Shown here: piece by piece, positions 32,715-42,217 of the stretch
Numbering within the stretch: position 1 is the stretch's first letter
Layout of the letters: each line of letters starts with the position of its first letter
From: Alopecurus myosuroides
Taxonomy: Eukaryota > Streptophyta > Magnoliopsida > Poales > Poaceae
Assembly: GCA_028641055.1 (NCBI GenBank)
Contig: CM054058.1
Location: 234,773,551 to 234,837,550, forward strand
Reading direction: 5' to 3'
Length of the DNA stretch: 64,000 nt
The notes under the pieces: generated by a model
What the model was told of the DNA's origin: nothing
Databases searched by the model: none
Seen by the model: the letters and a program-made list of their open reading frames with translations, nothing else
Program-made: the position numbers and the translations under genes

Positions 32715-34273
32715 CACTAGTAGAGAAGTGCCTTTCTATGGAACAGATTCTGTGGCGCACCCCTATCCGGTGCGCCACAGAAATGTAATTCTGTGGCGCA
32801 CGGGTGGGCATGCGCCACAGAAAACAGGAATTCTGTGGCGCACCGGATAGGGGTGCGCCACAGAAATAAGTTGGGGGCCCACACCATGATTGCCACACTC
32901 CTATTCTGTGGCGCATGGTGGTTAGTGCGCCACAGAAATATGACATTTCTGTGGCGCACCACTGCCACGTGCGCCACAGAATTCCCATCCGAAAAAATTC
33001 TGTCCACATGCACCAACTCCACCCCCCCCCCCCCGGGAACGCCTTTTCTAGTTTTTGACGGAAGAGTTGGCAGTCTAAAAAGCATCAAAAAATAAATCCC
33101 TTATAGATGCACGGAGAGTTTAATGTCTACTTTTTTGTCAAATTTTGAAATATGTATTTCGACTTTCTGAGCAAAAGTTTTATAAAAAAAAGTAAAATGG
33201 GCATAACTTTTGCATACGATGTCGAAAAAAAATGATCAAGATATTAAAAAAAACTAGAGAGAAAAATAAACCCAACCTCACTGGCCTTCGGCCTGTGAGC
33301 TTTTTTTAGAATCGCCAAATTCCAAAAGGAACAAAAGTTATAGCCGTTTTAAGATTTTGACTAGAAAATAAAAAAAAAAGAAAAAAAAATTCTGTGGCGC
33401 ACCAAGGGGGGTGCGCCACAGAATTGGGAGGCAGGATTCGAAATCTGCCTCCTCCCCTCCTTTTCTTCCCTTCTCCCCTCCACTTCTCCTCCACTTCTCA
33501 TCTTCTACCTCTCCTCCTTCTCCTCCACCACCACTACCACCACCACCACCACCACCATCACCACCACCACCTCTCCTCCTCCTCCACCACCACCACCACT
33601 CCTCCTCCACCACCACCATCCTCCTCCTCCTCCACCACCACCACTCCTCCTCCACCACCACCATCCTCCTCCTCCTCCTCCTCCACCACCACCACCACCA
33701 CCACCTCCGGTGAGCTCCTCCTCCTCCTCCACCACCACCACCACCAGCACCACCTCCGGTGAGCTCCTCCTCCTCCACCACCACCACCTCTCCTCCTCCT
33801 CTTTCTCCTCCTCCTCCACCACCACCTCTTCTCCTCCTCCTCCTCCTCTATCACCACCACCTCACCTCCTCCTCCTCCTCCACCACCACCACCTCCGGCG
33901 AGTTTCTCCTTCTCCTCCCCACCAACTCCGGTGACCCCCATCCTCCACCCACCAACTCCGGCGAGCATCCGACGAAATCCGGCGAAATTTCGAGTTTTCG
34001 AAAAATTACCGCGGCCAGATCTGGCCGCCTTTTTTTTTTGAAATTCAAAAAAAAATTCTGTGGCGCACCCCCCCTTGGTGCGCCACAGAATTGCAAATTT
34101 CTGTGGCGCACGGCTGAGGTGCGCCACAGAATTGACATTTCTGTGGCGCACGGCTGAGGTGCGCCACAGAAAAAGATTTAGTGGCGTAGATTCTGTGGCG
34201 CACCACTCTGGCCCCTTGGTGCGCCACAGAAATCCAAAATGGTGCGCCACAGAAAGGCCTTTTTCTACTAGTG
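32715..34273. mobile_element. non-autonomous CACTA element with hairpin subterminal repeats
   Basis: Ends CACTAGTAGAGAAGTGCC and, complemented, CACTAGTAGAAAAAGGCC; 3-bp duplication ATG at 32712-32714 and 34274-34276; length 1559 bp. No transposase is encoded. Ten short inverted repeats, each TTCTGTGGCGCAC, a variable loop of 8-15 bp, then the complement, lie at about 32748, 32789, 32831, 32904, 32947, 33390, 34056, 34099, 34139 and 34191, with a half copy at 34241. CACTA ends, 3-bp duplication and subterminal repeats define the class. It inserted in the copia gag. Confidence 0.92.
33490..33905. repeat. CCT/CCA trinucleotide repeat tract in the CACTA element
   Basis: A long imperfect run of CTC, CCT, CCA and CAC triplets. 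All open frames across it (poly-Ser, Thr, His, Pro or, on the other strand, Gly, Val, Glu, Trp) come from the triplet periodicity. Confidence 0.9.
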
Positions 34274-34276
34274 ATG

Positions 34277-34462
34277 CGGTATGGGCGCAGAAGGAGCACC
34301 AGACTCAGGGATCGTGGCCGCAGTTGATGCAGCGACCAGGGGCGACGTGAATACGCCTGCTGAGGTGACGGGCAGCGGGGAGATCGTGGCTGCCGTCGAC
34401 GGGGCTGCGGTGGTCATGACTGACGAGAGGACAGCGGAGGAGGTCGACAATGACTCACTCAT
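34277..34462 (-). pseudogene. copia gag N-terminus
   Basis: ATG at 34462 opens MSESLSTSSAVLSSV, a Ser/Thr/Ala/Pro-rich gag leader that runs up to the CACTA insertion and continues beyond it from 32714. It lies 73 bp inside the primer-binding site, as expected for a compact copia element. Confidence 0.75.
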
Positions 34463-34534
34463 CGTGGTTCGCGCGGCCGGAGGAGCGGCGGGGGATTCAG
34501 CGGACGGCGGCGGCGGAAGCTAGGTCAGGAGCGT

Positions 34535-34548
34535 GAGCTCTGATACCA
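34535..34548 (-). other. primer-binding site of the minus-strand copia element
   Basis: TGGTATCAGAGCTC on the minus strand, immediately inside the 5' LTR; complementary to the 3' end of plant initiator tRNA-Met. Confidence 0.9.
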
Positions 34549-34689
34549 TGAACGAAAACAGAACGCAATGATTTAGGCCGACCCGACGTCCCTCGTCAGG
34601 TAGGGTTCTCTGTATATTAATAGCACATAAAGTTTGTACAAGTCCGGATTTAATACGTATACACATCGTACGTATTACTTATTCTAACA
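34549..34689 (-). repeat. 5' LTR of the minus-strand copia element
   Basis: 141 bp, TG...CA, about 94% identical by eye to 24348-24488, followed by the target duplication TGGCA. Confidence 0.9.
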
Positions 34690-34849
34690 TGGCATAGTAA
34701 TCCTGTTTTTTTTTTAGAATCCTTGGAAAGTTCGAATCATATATGACGTGAGAGTTCACATAGCCTGAGTCTGCCCCTCCGAGATACGACCTCTTCAGTC
34801 TTGCCCGCGCGTCAAGGAGCGTCATAATCTTTGAGATGTGTACTACTGC

Positions 34850-35330
34850 GGCTAGGGATGGCAATGGGGCGGGTTTAGGCGGGTTGATATGATCCAAATC
34901 CATGCCCATATCCATGTTCTTCTTCTTTGCCCATCCATGAAAGTATCCATGGGTCACAGGTGCTACCCATGCCCATACCCGTTGGATATCCATCTATCCG
35001 TGGATATCCAGATCCATGAAGCATCAAAAGACCGTCCATAACATTGTGGACGTGGAAACATCAACGATCAAAATAAAAGGTCATATAACACAAAACACCG
35101 TCCATAATAATGCGTTAGTCCTTAGTAGGTATAGAATTAGGCCAGTGGGCCTTGTATGTTAGTTTTTTTAATTAATTATACTTAGGATTTAAGCCATATT
35201 AAATTATATGTGTCACATACATGTGGGCCATTATATTTAGGTGGATATCCAACGGGTATCCATGGAGCTTGATTTGCATCCATGCCCAACCCATAAGTTC
35301 GTGGATATCCACCCGCGAAAATCCATGGGT
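34850..35330. mobile_element. possible hAT-type non-autonomous remnant
   Basis: Starts near TAGGGATGGCAATGGGGC, a frequent terminus of hAT-type elements in plants, followed by many copies of ATCCATGGGTA / TGGATATCC on both strands. The matching right end and the 8-bp duplication were not found. No ORF. Confidence 0.35.
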
Positions 35331-35334
35331 AGAA

Positions 35335-35364
35335 GATCTAGTACTCGCTAGCGAGTACTAGATC
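35335..35364. repeat. 30-bp perfect palindrome
   Basis: A gap-free inverted repeat centred between 35349 and 35350, with GATCTAGTACTCGCT as left half and its exact complement as right half. It lies at the edge of the hAT-like remnant. Confidence 0.95.
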
Positions 35365-36545
35365 ATCGGGTTGATGGCGGCAACTGGCCTGCTTTGCCGT
35401 TTGATGGATGATCCAAATATATCGCCGATGATTGGCAAGCGGCGTTCCTAGGCTTAGCTCCTCGGGACTCTGAAACTGCTGTGAGTCGCTCGCCCAGACG
35501 TCACGGCGGCTGATTTCATTTGGCCATGGATACCGGCCCAACGCGGTGCGTACGTACGTACGCATGCCATTCATTCCGTTTGGTTCAGCACCCGGTTTTT
35601 TGGGTTCAAAACCATCGAAAACAATCATCGCTGCCGGACGGGTGGTGGTTTGCTGTTTGCCGTCGGTAGGCTTATTCTTTAAAAAAATAAATGCAGTCGT
35701 TACGAATTAAAATCCGCGCCTTCTCAGAAAACGGATTCCGGTTGGCGTACAGTAGTACAACCTTCTCGAACGCAGGCAAAGTAGAATGTTCGACGGCACA
35801 TGCGTAACGCTCACGCGGCTCAAGATAAACGCGCCAAAAATGGTTTCGCTGACGCTTTACTGTTTCGCAATTAGCAAGAAGATGCGATTCCCTTCCGAAA
35901 GAGTTCTCCAGGGTTTCCTTCCCTTCAAGGAAAGTCGTCTAGTCCTCGAGCTCGGAAAGCGCAACAAAGCCCTGATGCTGGCCGCACCCGTCCCGCCACC
36001 CATTCCCGGAATGGGCAGAAAATCAAAGCATCAGATGCGGCCATATCGCATACCGCCCACTTGCCAACCTACATCGCCTACCATCCATCTTCTGTATGCA
36101 CACCACCAGATCTGCCCAATAATTCACGATAACAAATTGGACACAGAGCTGGCTAATAAGGATGGACAATAACAACAGTTCAGAGTTCAGATTCTGGTTC
36201 TAAAAGAAAAAAAAGTTCAGATTTTGGGACACACAGACTCCACGGTAACACAACAACAGGATGGACAATCAACATCAAATGTGCAAGTGTTCCAGAAACA
36301 TCGAAATCAACAAGTTATTTGTTTAGCTTTTCTTTTCTTTCTGAGCAGTTGGTTACATCATAAAATGACCAGACACACCCAGACTTCCTGATCAAAGTGT
36401 GGCTATACATGACATGACAATGAACCGCTCAACGGTTTGGATGGTCGAGAGCTTGGAGGGACAACCTGTGTTGTCCAATGTACAGCGTCCAGACAACCGT
36501 ATCACACAACTACTGCGCACTTACAGTTTGGAGGACCTAGCAGGC
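35365..36545. other. intergenic sequence and 3' flank of the VTI1 gene
   Basis: No gene recognised. It has a short CGTA repeat near 35550-35560 and several A-rich stretches. The segment nearest 36545 must hold the VTI1 3' untranslated region, whose end cannot be placed. Confidence 0.5.
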
Positions 36546-39500
36546 TTAGAGCACGAACTTAAAGTAGAGTATGATAAGTATGGCAAGAACAAGAGCAGTC
36601 GCGATTCCCCCAATGATCCACTTGTTCCTGTCCATCCTCTTTGACATTGCAGCCAGGATCTTTTTGCTCTTGCCGACGTTATCATCAACCCCATGCAACT
36701 GCGAGCAACACCACACGGCGTTGTGAATATATGCTGTTTGACCGTTACAGAGTTGCGAACGATAAAATAATTAAATACTCTATCACTTAATGAATAATAT
36801 GCTAGGAGGATCCCACAAATAGAACAATGGCACATCATGCAGAACAAAACACATCTTCATGCTGAAAAGAAATTTAGATTGCCGCACTATTTTACAGGAA
36901 TTTCAGATAGTGTACCTAGATGATGGATTGAGCAGAATTAAAGGTATAAAGGAATGCGTATGGACTAAAAGGGAGCTCACTATTTGCGCTTTATATCCAA
37001 GAGAATACACCAATTTGATATGCTTTAACTTCTAAAATCTAAATAGTAGCGAACCCAAGTGGCCAAGCCTTTCAACCGTTGAGGCTGCATAAAAGACTTA
37101 GGCCCTGTTTGGGAGCAATGGAGATGTTTTACACTTGTAAAAACATTGCGACAGTAATTTACTAGATCCGAAAAAAAAAACGTGAATCCAAAGAAAATCG
37201 TTTTGTTGTAAACTGTTGTTTGGATAGGAAGGGATTGGGTCAAATCGACATCACACAACAAAGAAGAAGATCGCTGTCCCAGAGAGACAGACAGCATCGA
37301 TGATGAGAAGACGACTGGTGGCCACGACCGTGACAGCAGGAGTCTGGGAGAAGCAGCAGAAGGAGTGACCGGTAAAGAAGCCAGGCAGCGGCTGCACTTC
37401 TCTCCGTCCGCGGTAAGGGCGCCTCGCTCCATCCCCAGCGGCGCATCGTTGGACCACTCCATCGCCGGCAGGGAAGCCAGGAGGAGAGCTCATCAGACGA
37501 CTGACAGAGGAGAAATGGCAGCACCGGCATCTCCCTTCAGATACCTGCTGTCATTCTGACCGGCGAACATAATTTTTGTTTTCTGGGTGAATATCGTGAT
37601 CGACGGATTAGGACCTGCCGAATACCTGGTTTCCAAACCAAATTTTCCAGTCAGGTAGAATTATCCTACGAGCGTGTATTTTATGCCCTTTTTGTCCCAA
37701 AACCAGGCTTCCAAACGAGGTTTTAGTCAACCGCCAACCAACACATCAGCAGAACCAAACACATGTTCAACCTTGCAGAATAAACTAATATGCAGTTCCC
37801 GTCCACCAAAAGAATTAGACAAATATGCCTGAATGAGAATGATCCGATACAACAAAAAATGTGTGTGCTTTGAAGCATTACCTAAGCAAGCAGTATACTT
37901 TCACCAACATGCAATGCAATTGTTTTGTATAGCAAAATTAAGTATGCACAAGGAATGTAATATCTTAGGTTACAAATAATAAGATTGAATGGTGGAGAAA
38001 AAAAAATGAACTGAATTATTTAAGTTGGAGACACCTTTCAAAGCTGCTGCACCTAATGCCATCTATAATAACCTAAAACCACTACAATTCCAATTTGAAG
38101 CAAATGCCAGCTTAACTTATTTATACATAGATAGAGTAAATCAATCAAACTTAGAACCTAACTACTAGTATTCAATTCTCACATATATTTGCTCGTTGCA
38201 GCTGATCTACCTGTATATCAAGAAAACAATAATCGGGAATGAAGAACAGAAGAGAGCTATAGTAGATGCAGTGCTGGATCACAACATTAAGGGGAAAGTA
38301 AATCTAAATATCGCCAAGTGGGCGGTAAAGCAGTTATGACTGAATACATACGGTAGTGTGGGCATGCAGTAGTGACTGCCGTTGTTGATGAAGGTCCTGA
38401 AGAATTGACACACCAAGATCTTCTGTCTCCAGCATAGTTATTCGGCTCTCTTTAATTCTGTCAGTGGATTGATTCAGTCGCTCGGTTGTCATCATCAGCC
38501 TTCCCCTCTGATCAGTAGACACCTGAGCCAGGAAATAATCGCAAGCACAACATGAGTACAAAAGATAGCAAACAGCAAGAACTTTGAGATAATGCTTAAG
38601 TAATGATGGCAGTGGGTCACCATTAGGGTACCCTCTACCCTATCTAGTAGTTCAAAATAATGAACTAAATTTTTCAAAATGATGATGTCATCACAAAAGT
38701 AGGTCATTTTTTTGGACTAGGGAGAATATAGGGTAATCTAATGGTAACCAAACTGCCATCATTATGCTTAAGAAACCAAAATGAACATAGTAATGTCACA
38801 TTTATCCTATACACTTCAAATATGTCACACAAAGAACATTGTTTCCAGCATACAAAAAGGCAAGACCCGTGGAATTTATACTGCATCCAGGAATATATAA
38901 TATGGCTAATAGTCTTTCTTCCGAATATTAGGTAGCCTTCGTAATTAACGCTGGTGCTACCATCTGCGTAAAAATAGGTACAACTTTTTTTTTCCCAAAA
39001 TTTTTAGTCCGAGCAGGTACAAGTATTAAGTACTCATCATAGTCATAGCTTACTCTGAACTCTGCAGTTTACTTTCTCAGGCTACAGTCATGTTAATGAA
39101 ATTAAAATGGAAATATTTCGTATAAGACAAAACTATAAATTGTAAAACTGATTTCCTGGTTAGTGAGGATATTTATAGTAAAGGTTGAGTTTTTTCCCAT
39201 CATTGTTTCCTCTATGATCATGAGGCCACGGGTTCAAGTCCTGGAAACAGCCTCTTGCAGAAATGCAAGGAAAGGCTGCGTACTAAAGAACCAAAGTGGT
39301 CGGACACTTCCCCGGACCCTGCGCAAGCGGGCGCTTCTGCACCGGGCTGTCCTTCTATTGCTTCATCTGTCACTTGCTTCCTCATGAAGATAATCATGGT
39401 CGTGAAAACAATATCATTCTTCAATAAACAGTCAAATGCAACTCAAAATTCGAAGAAAACGTAGTTAGTGAGGGGACATATGAGTCCCGATGGTACAGTG

Positions 39501-41054
39501 GAAGACAATATCAACTGAGGATCTAAATCTGGAAGTAAATCAAATAGCTAATATAATCAAATTATTTGCTTTTACAGTAACAATTAGCACGTACTCCATA
39601 AAAAAAGGGGGGGATAACTAGATGAATGCCACAATAGTGGTAATCATTTTGAGAAATGTCACTACAATCATCCTCAATCTTAAAAAAAGAGGTAACTGCA
39701 AGTCTGCAACCACCGTCATTTTTTGAGAAATGTCATCTATTGTGCAACGCCCAAATGAAACGGAACTCCACTGGCTAGACCAGCATTCAAATATGTTTAC
39801 TAAGGTACCTAAATTGTGAAATGAATAGCATGGTTGACAAGGCAATTGAACTGAGGTAAAATATTATGTCTTACACAACAAATAAACTTGTCACTACCTG
39901 CAATCTAACCATAATTGAGTATGTGAAACATTATTACAGTACTAAATACAACTTCAATGACATGACTCAAGTACAGATTTACCTAATATAGTATTATAGG
40001 ACATAATAACCTAACTGGAGTTCAATATGTAACTGTTAATCTAATCATGGGCACCAATAAGGTTCCACAATACTGTCAGTGATCTATATATGGATACTTC
40101 CTCTTTTGAATAAACACAATATATCATTCTCGGTCATCATTTCTACCCAATCGCCTAAAATCAAGTACCACATGGGGTAATATATACACATAGTTATCAG
40201 AATATTAAGAGCTCACACATTCCCCTATTGTTTACATATGCAACATACATACAGAACCAAACATCTCCGAGGGCTGCAATGTCAAGCGACATTATATACA
40301 GTCTAAGCGGCAATTAAACTGATCTGAGTTAGAGAGCTCACCGCGAGTGTGTCAGCCATGCCAGATTCGAGGAGTTCTTCTCTTGTAGTCTTCCTGGCAT
40401 TGGGCGCCGAGATCCTCTTGAGCTCGCTCTTGAGATTGCTGAGGTCAGATTTGTATTCCCGCAGCTTAGATAGCAAAACTGCCTTCGTGCTCGGCTGCAG
40501 GCTCCTCGCCTCCAGGTCCATCTTCCGAATCTGTATATACATAAAAGAAACCATCACATATTGCCCACATCTCCCACTGCAACAAGGACATATAGAGTCT
40601 CACAGCCGAGCTAATCAACACGGCTTCCCCCAAATCACACATTCACCCTGTTACACCTAAAAGATGCGTCCACTCGTACACCTCCCGAAAATACTGAACC
40701 CAGTTCTAATTGCTCCCCGACAGCAGAATGTCATCAGATTCGCATCGCCATGTACGACACAGGATCCCTAAATATAAAACCGGATACAATATTTACCAGC
40801 GATTCAGCTTCCTGCACGCCGGATTGTATCTCGGAGAGCCTCTGCTTCTTCTTCTCTGTGGAGATCACACCGTGTTAGACGAAGCTAACAGCCAGAAAAA
40901 AGGGCAAGAATCTCCAGGTGGGAGTAGGCACGGAGAGCAGACGGGCAATTGAGCACGTACCTCCATCGAGAGCGGAGGCGGCGGTGCACTTGCAGGAGAG
41001 GGAGGCGGAGACCTCGCAGTACTGGCGCTCGTAGCCCTCGAACACCTCGCTCAT
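36546..41054 (-). CDS. VTI1: VTI1-type Qb-SNARE (vesicle transport v-SNARE), five exons, 221 aa
   Basis: Exons on the minus strand: 41054-40961, 40855-40797, 40530-40342, 38522-38352 and 36698-36546; 666 nt, all introns GT-AG with consistent phases, no stop or shift. The start MSEVFEGYERQYCEVSASL and total length are those of plant VTI11/VTI12. Residues 1-110 form the N-terminal three-helix region (QSGVQEAESL, RKMDLEARSLQPS); the SNARE helix (about 130-192) contains TERLNQSTDRIKESR, LETEDLGVSILQDLHQQR; a single C-terminal membrane anchor follows at about 198-217. It is a tail-anchored protein that pairs with Golgi, trans-Golgi and prevacuolar syntaxins in vesicle fusion. Introns 3 and 4 (1819 and 1653 nt) hold a SINE and MITEs. 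Which paralogue it is cannot be told. Confidence 0.95.
37101..37722. mobile_element. Tourist-like element in VTI1 intron 4
   Basis: Left end GGCCCTGTTTGGGAGC and right end (complemented) AACCTCGTTTGGAAGC, flanked by TTA on both sides (37098-37100, 37723-37725). No transposase. The two ends match only imperfectly, so this is an old copy. Confidence 0.5.
38601..38764. mobile_element. hAT-type MITE in VTI1 intron 3
   Basis: 164 bp with ends TAATGATGGCAG and its complement CTGCCATCATTA, flanked by the 8-bp duplication TGCTTAAG (38593-38600 and 38765-38772). The 8-bp duplication indicates a hAT transposase. Confidence 0.8.
39222..39360 (+). mobile_element. Au-type SINE fragment in VTI1 intron 3
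   Basis: Contains the tRNA-type B box GGTTCAAGTCC (39231-39241) followed by CTGGAAACAGCCTCTTGCAG, CCCCGGACCCTGCGCAAGCG and CACCGGGCTG, the body of the Au SINE known from Triticeae and other plants. The A-box end is missing or decayed. It lies antisense to the host gene. Confidence 0.8.
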
Positions 41055-41618
41055 GGCTGCTCCCTTGATCGCCTCCGTCCGCACGCCGAAATCCCCCTTC
41101 CGAATTCCTCGCCCAAATCGCTCCGCGACCTCGAATCGAGCAGAGACGAAATCGACGAGGATTCGGGCGGTGCTACTTGGCGGGGGAGGATTCCACGGAA
41201 GCTTCGATTTTTGATCGGGTCTGGATTGGGGGATTTGGGGTCGGACAGTCGAATAAAATAGGCGGATTAACCAGGAGGACTGCTTCGCGAGCCGCGCGTG
41301 CGCACTGCCACGTTGGTATTGTGCGTAATTGGGGGCACGGCTGTGGGGCCGTCCGATTTGTGGATCTCTAACAAAGCCGACGGCGGTAGGTGCCCGCGCT
41401 GCACCGGCACGGCGTTTGATCGTGAACAGAGAGTAATCGGCAACGCTGCGGAGTTGCTTTTTTTTTTCTTTGCTATCCAAATCCTTACTCTTCAGCTGTC
41501 CAAAAAAGAAAAACTCTTTACTTCTGGCTGTCATGTTTTATTACTCCAACTTAATATGCCACATCCAATTTTATTTCACATCTATATCTGTTCTTCAACC
41601 CCGTCGATGATCTCCTAC
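41055..41618 (-). promoter_or_regulatory. upstream region of VTI1
   Basis: GC-rich 5' leader (41055-41300) then AT-rich sequence up to the gypsy LTR at 41619. No convincing TATA box in the GC-rich part, as is usual for housekeeping plant genes. The neighbouring LTR starts about 565 bp upstream of the ATG. Confidence 0.4.
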
Positions 41619-42180
41619 TGTCGGGGGATTATCTACCGATTAAGTTAAGTTCAAGACCAAGGCAACAGTAAAAAGGATTAGGCCGGCTTACGTGGGATGA
41701 CTCATGGGCCTATCGGATTAGCCTACCCGGTCCGAGGCCCAGCACTAAAACCCAGCATGAGAAACCACCTCGTGATTCTAGAAGGTCCAGTCGTGGCTCA
41801 CCCGCAAAACTTGTGGATCAAGATGGAAATGTTCCACCGACTAGAGCTAGGGTTTGTAACCCCCAGGGTACGGTTTTGAGACCCAGCCCCCTATATAAGG
41901 GCTGGGAGAACCATCCGAGTGGGGACATCCAATCTAGGGTTTACACCATAGAAGTCGCGCCTCGAGATCCAATCTCTCGGCCTTGCGCACCCGCCGTTGT
42001 AACCAAACATCATAATACAGAGACAAACAAGCAGAGTAAGGGTATTACCTCTACGAGGACCCCGAACCTGGTTAAAATCGTGCCCCCTGTTAGTCGTCGA
42101 GTCCATCAGCGCATACATCGTTTCTCTACTCGAAACCCTACCGGCTCACCCGAGGGATTTGTTGATATGAGTCATCGACA
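41619..42180 (+). repeat. 5' LTR of the second gypsy element
   Basis: TGTCGGGGGATTATC...CATCGACA, 562 bp, TG...CA, with a TATA box (TATATAAG, about 41893) and followed by the primer-binding site. It shares the TGTCGGGGG start with the first Tat element but is otherwise different. Confidence 0.75.
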
Positions 42181-42217
42181 ATTGGCGCCGTCTGTGGGAA
42201 CGGCAGGCGCTGGATCC

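Larger units (their letters stand above)
24348..34689 (-). mobile_element. Ty1-copia retrotransposon with 141-bp LTRs, carrying two nested insertions
   Basis: The element reads on the minus strand. LTRs at 34549-34689 (5') and 24348-24488 (3'), both 141 bp, TG...CA; target duplication TGGCA at 24343-24347 and 34690-34694. About nine differences between the LTRs by eye (6%), so it is clearly older than the Tat element. The primer-binding site is TGGTATCAGAGCTC (34548 down to 34535), complementary to initiator tRNA-Met. After removal of the insertions at 28286-31897 and 32715-34273 it is a 5.2-kb copia element with one gag-pol frame, now broken at several places. Confidence 0.9.

Noticed and set aside
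33338..34250. Long frames coding poly-Gly/Val/Trp/Glu or poly-Ser/Thr/His/Pro
   Set aside because: They are translations of the CCT/CCA triplet repeat and of the hairpin repeats inside the CACTA element.
32748..34255. CRISPR-like array of regularly placed palindromic repeats
   Set aside because: Eukaryotic context, variable spacing, CACTA ends and 3-bp duplication identify transposon subterminal repeats.
39222..39360. Possible tRNA gene, because of a perfect B box
   Set aside because: No cloverleaf and no A box; the downstream sequence is the Au SINE body.
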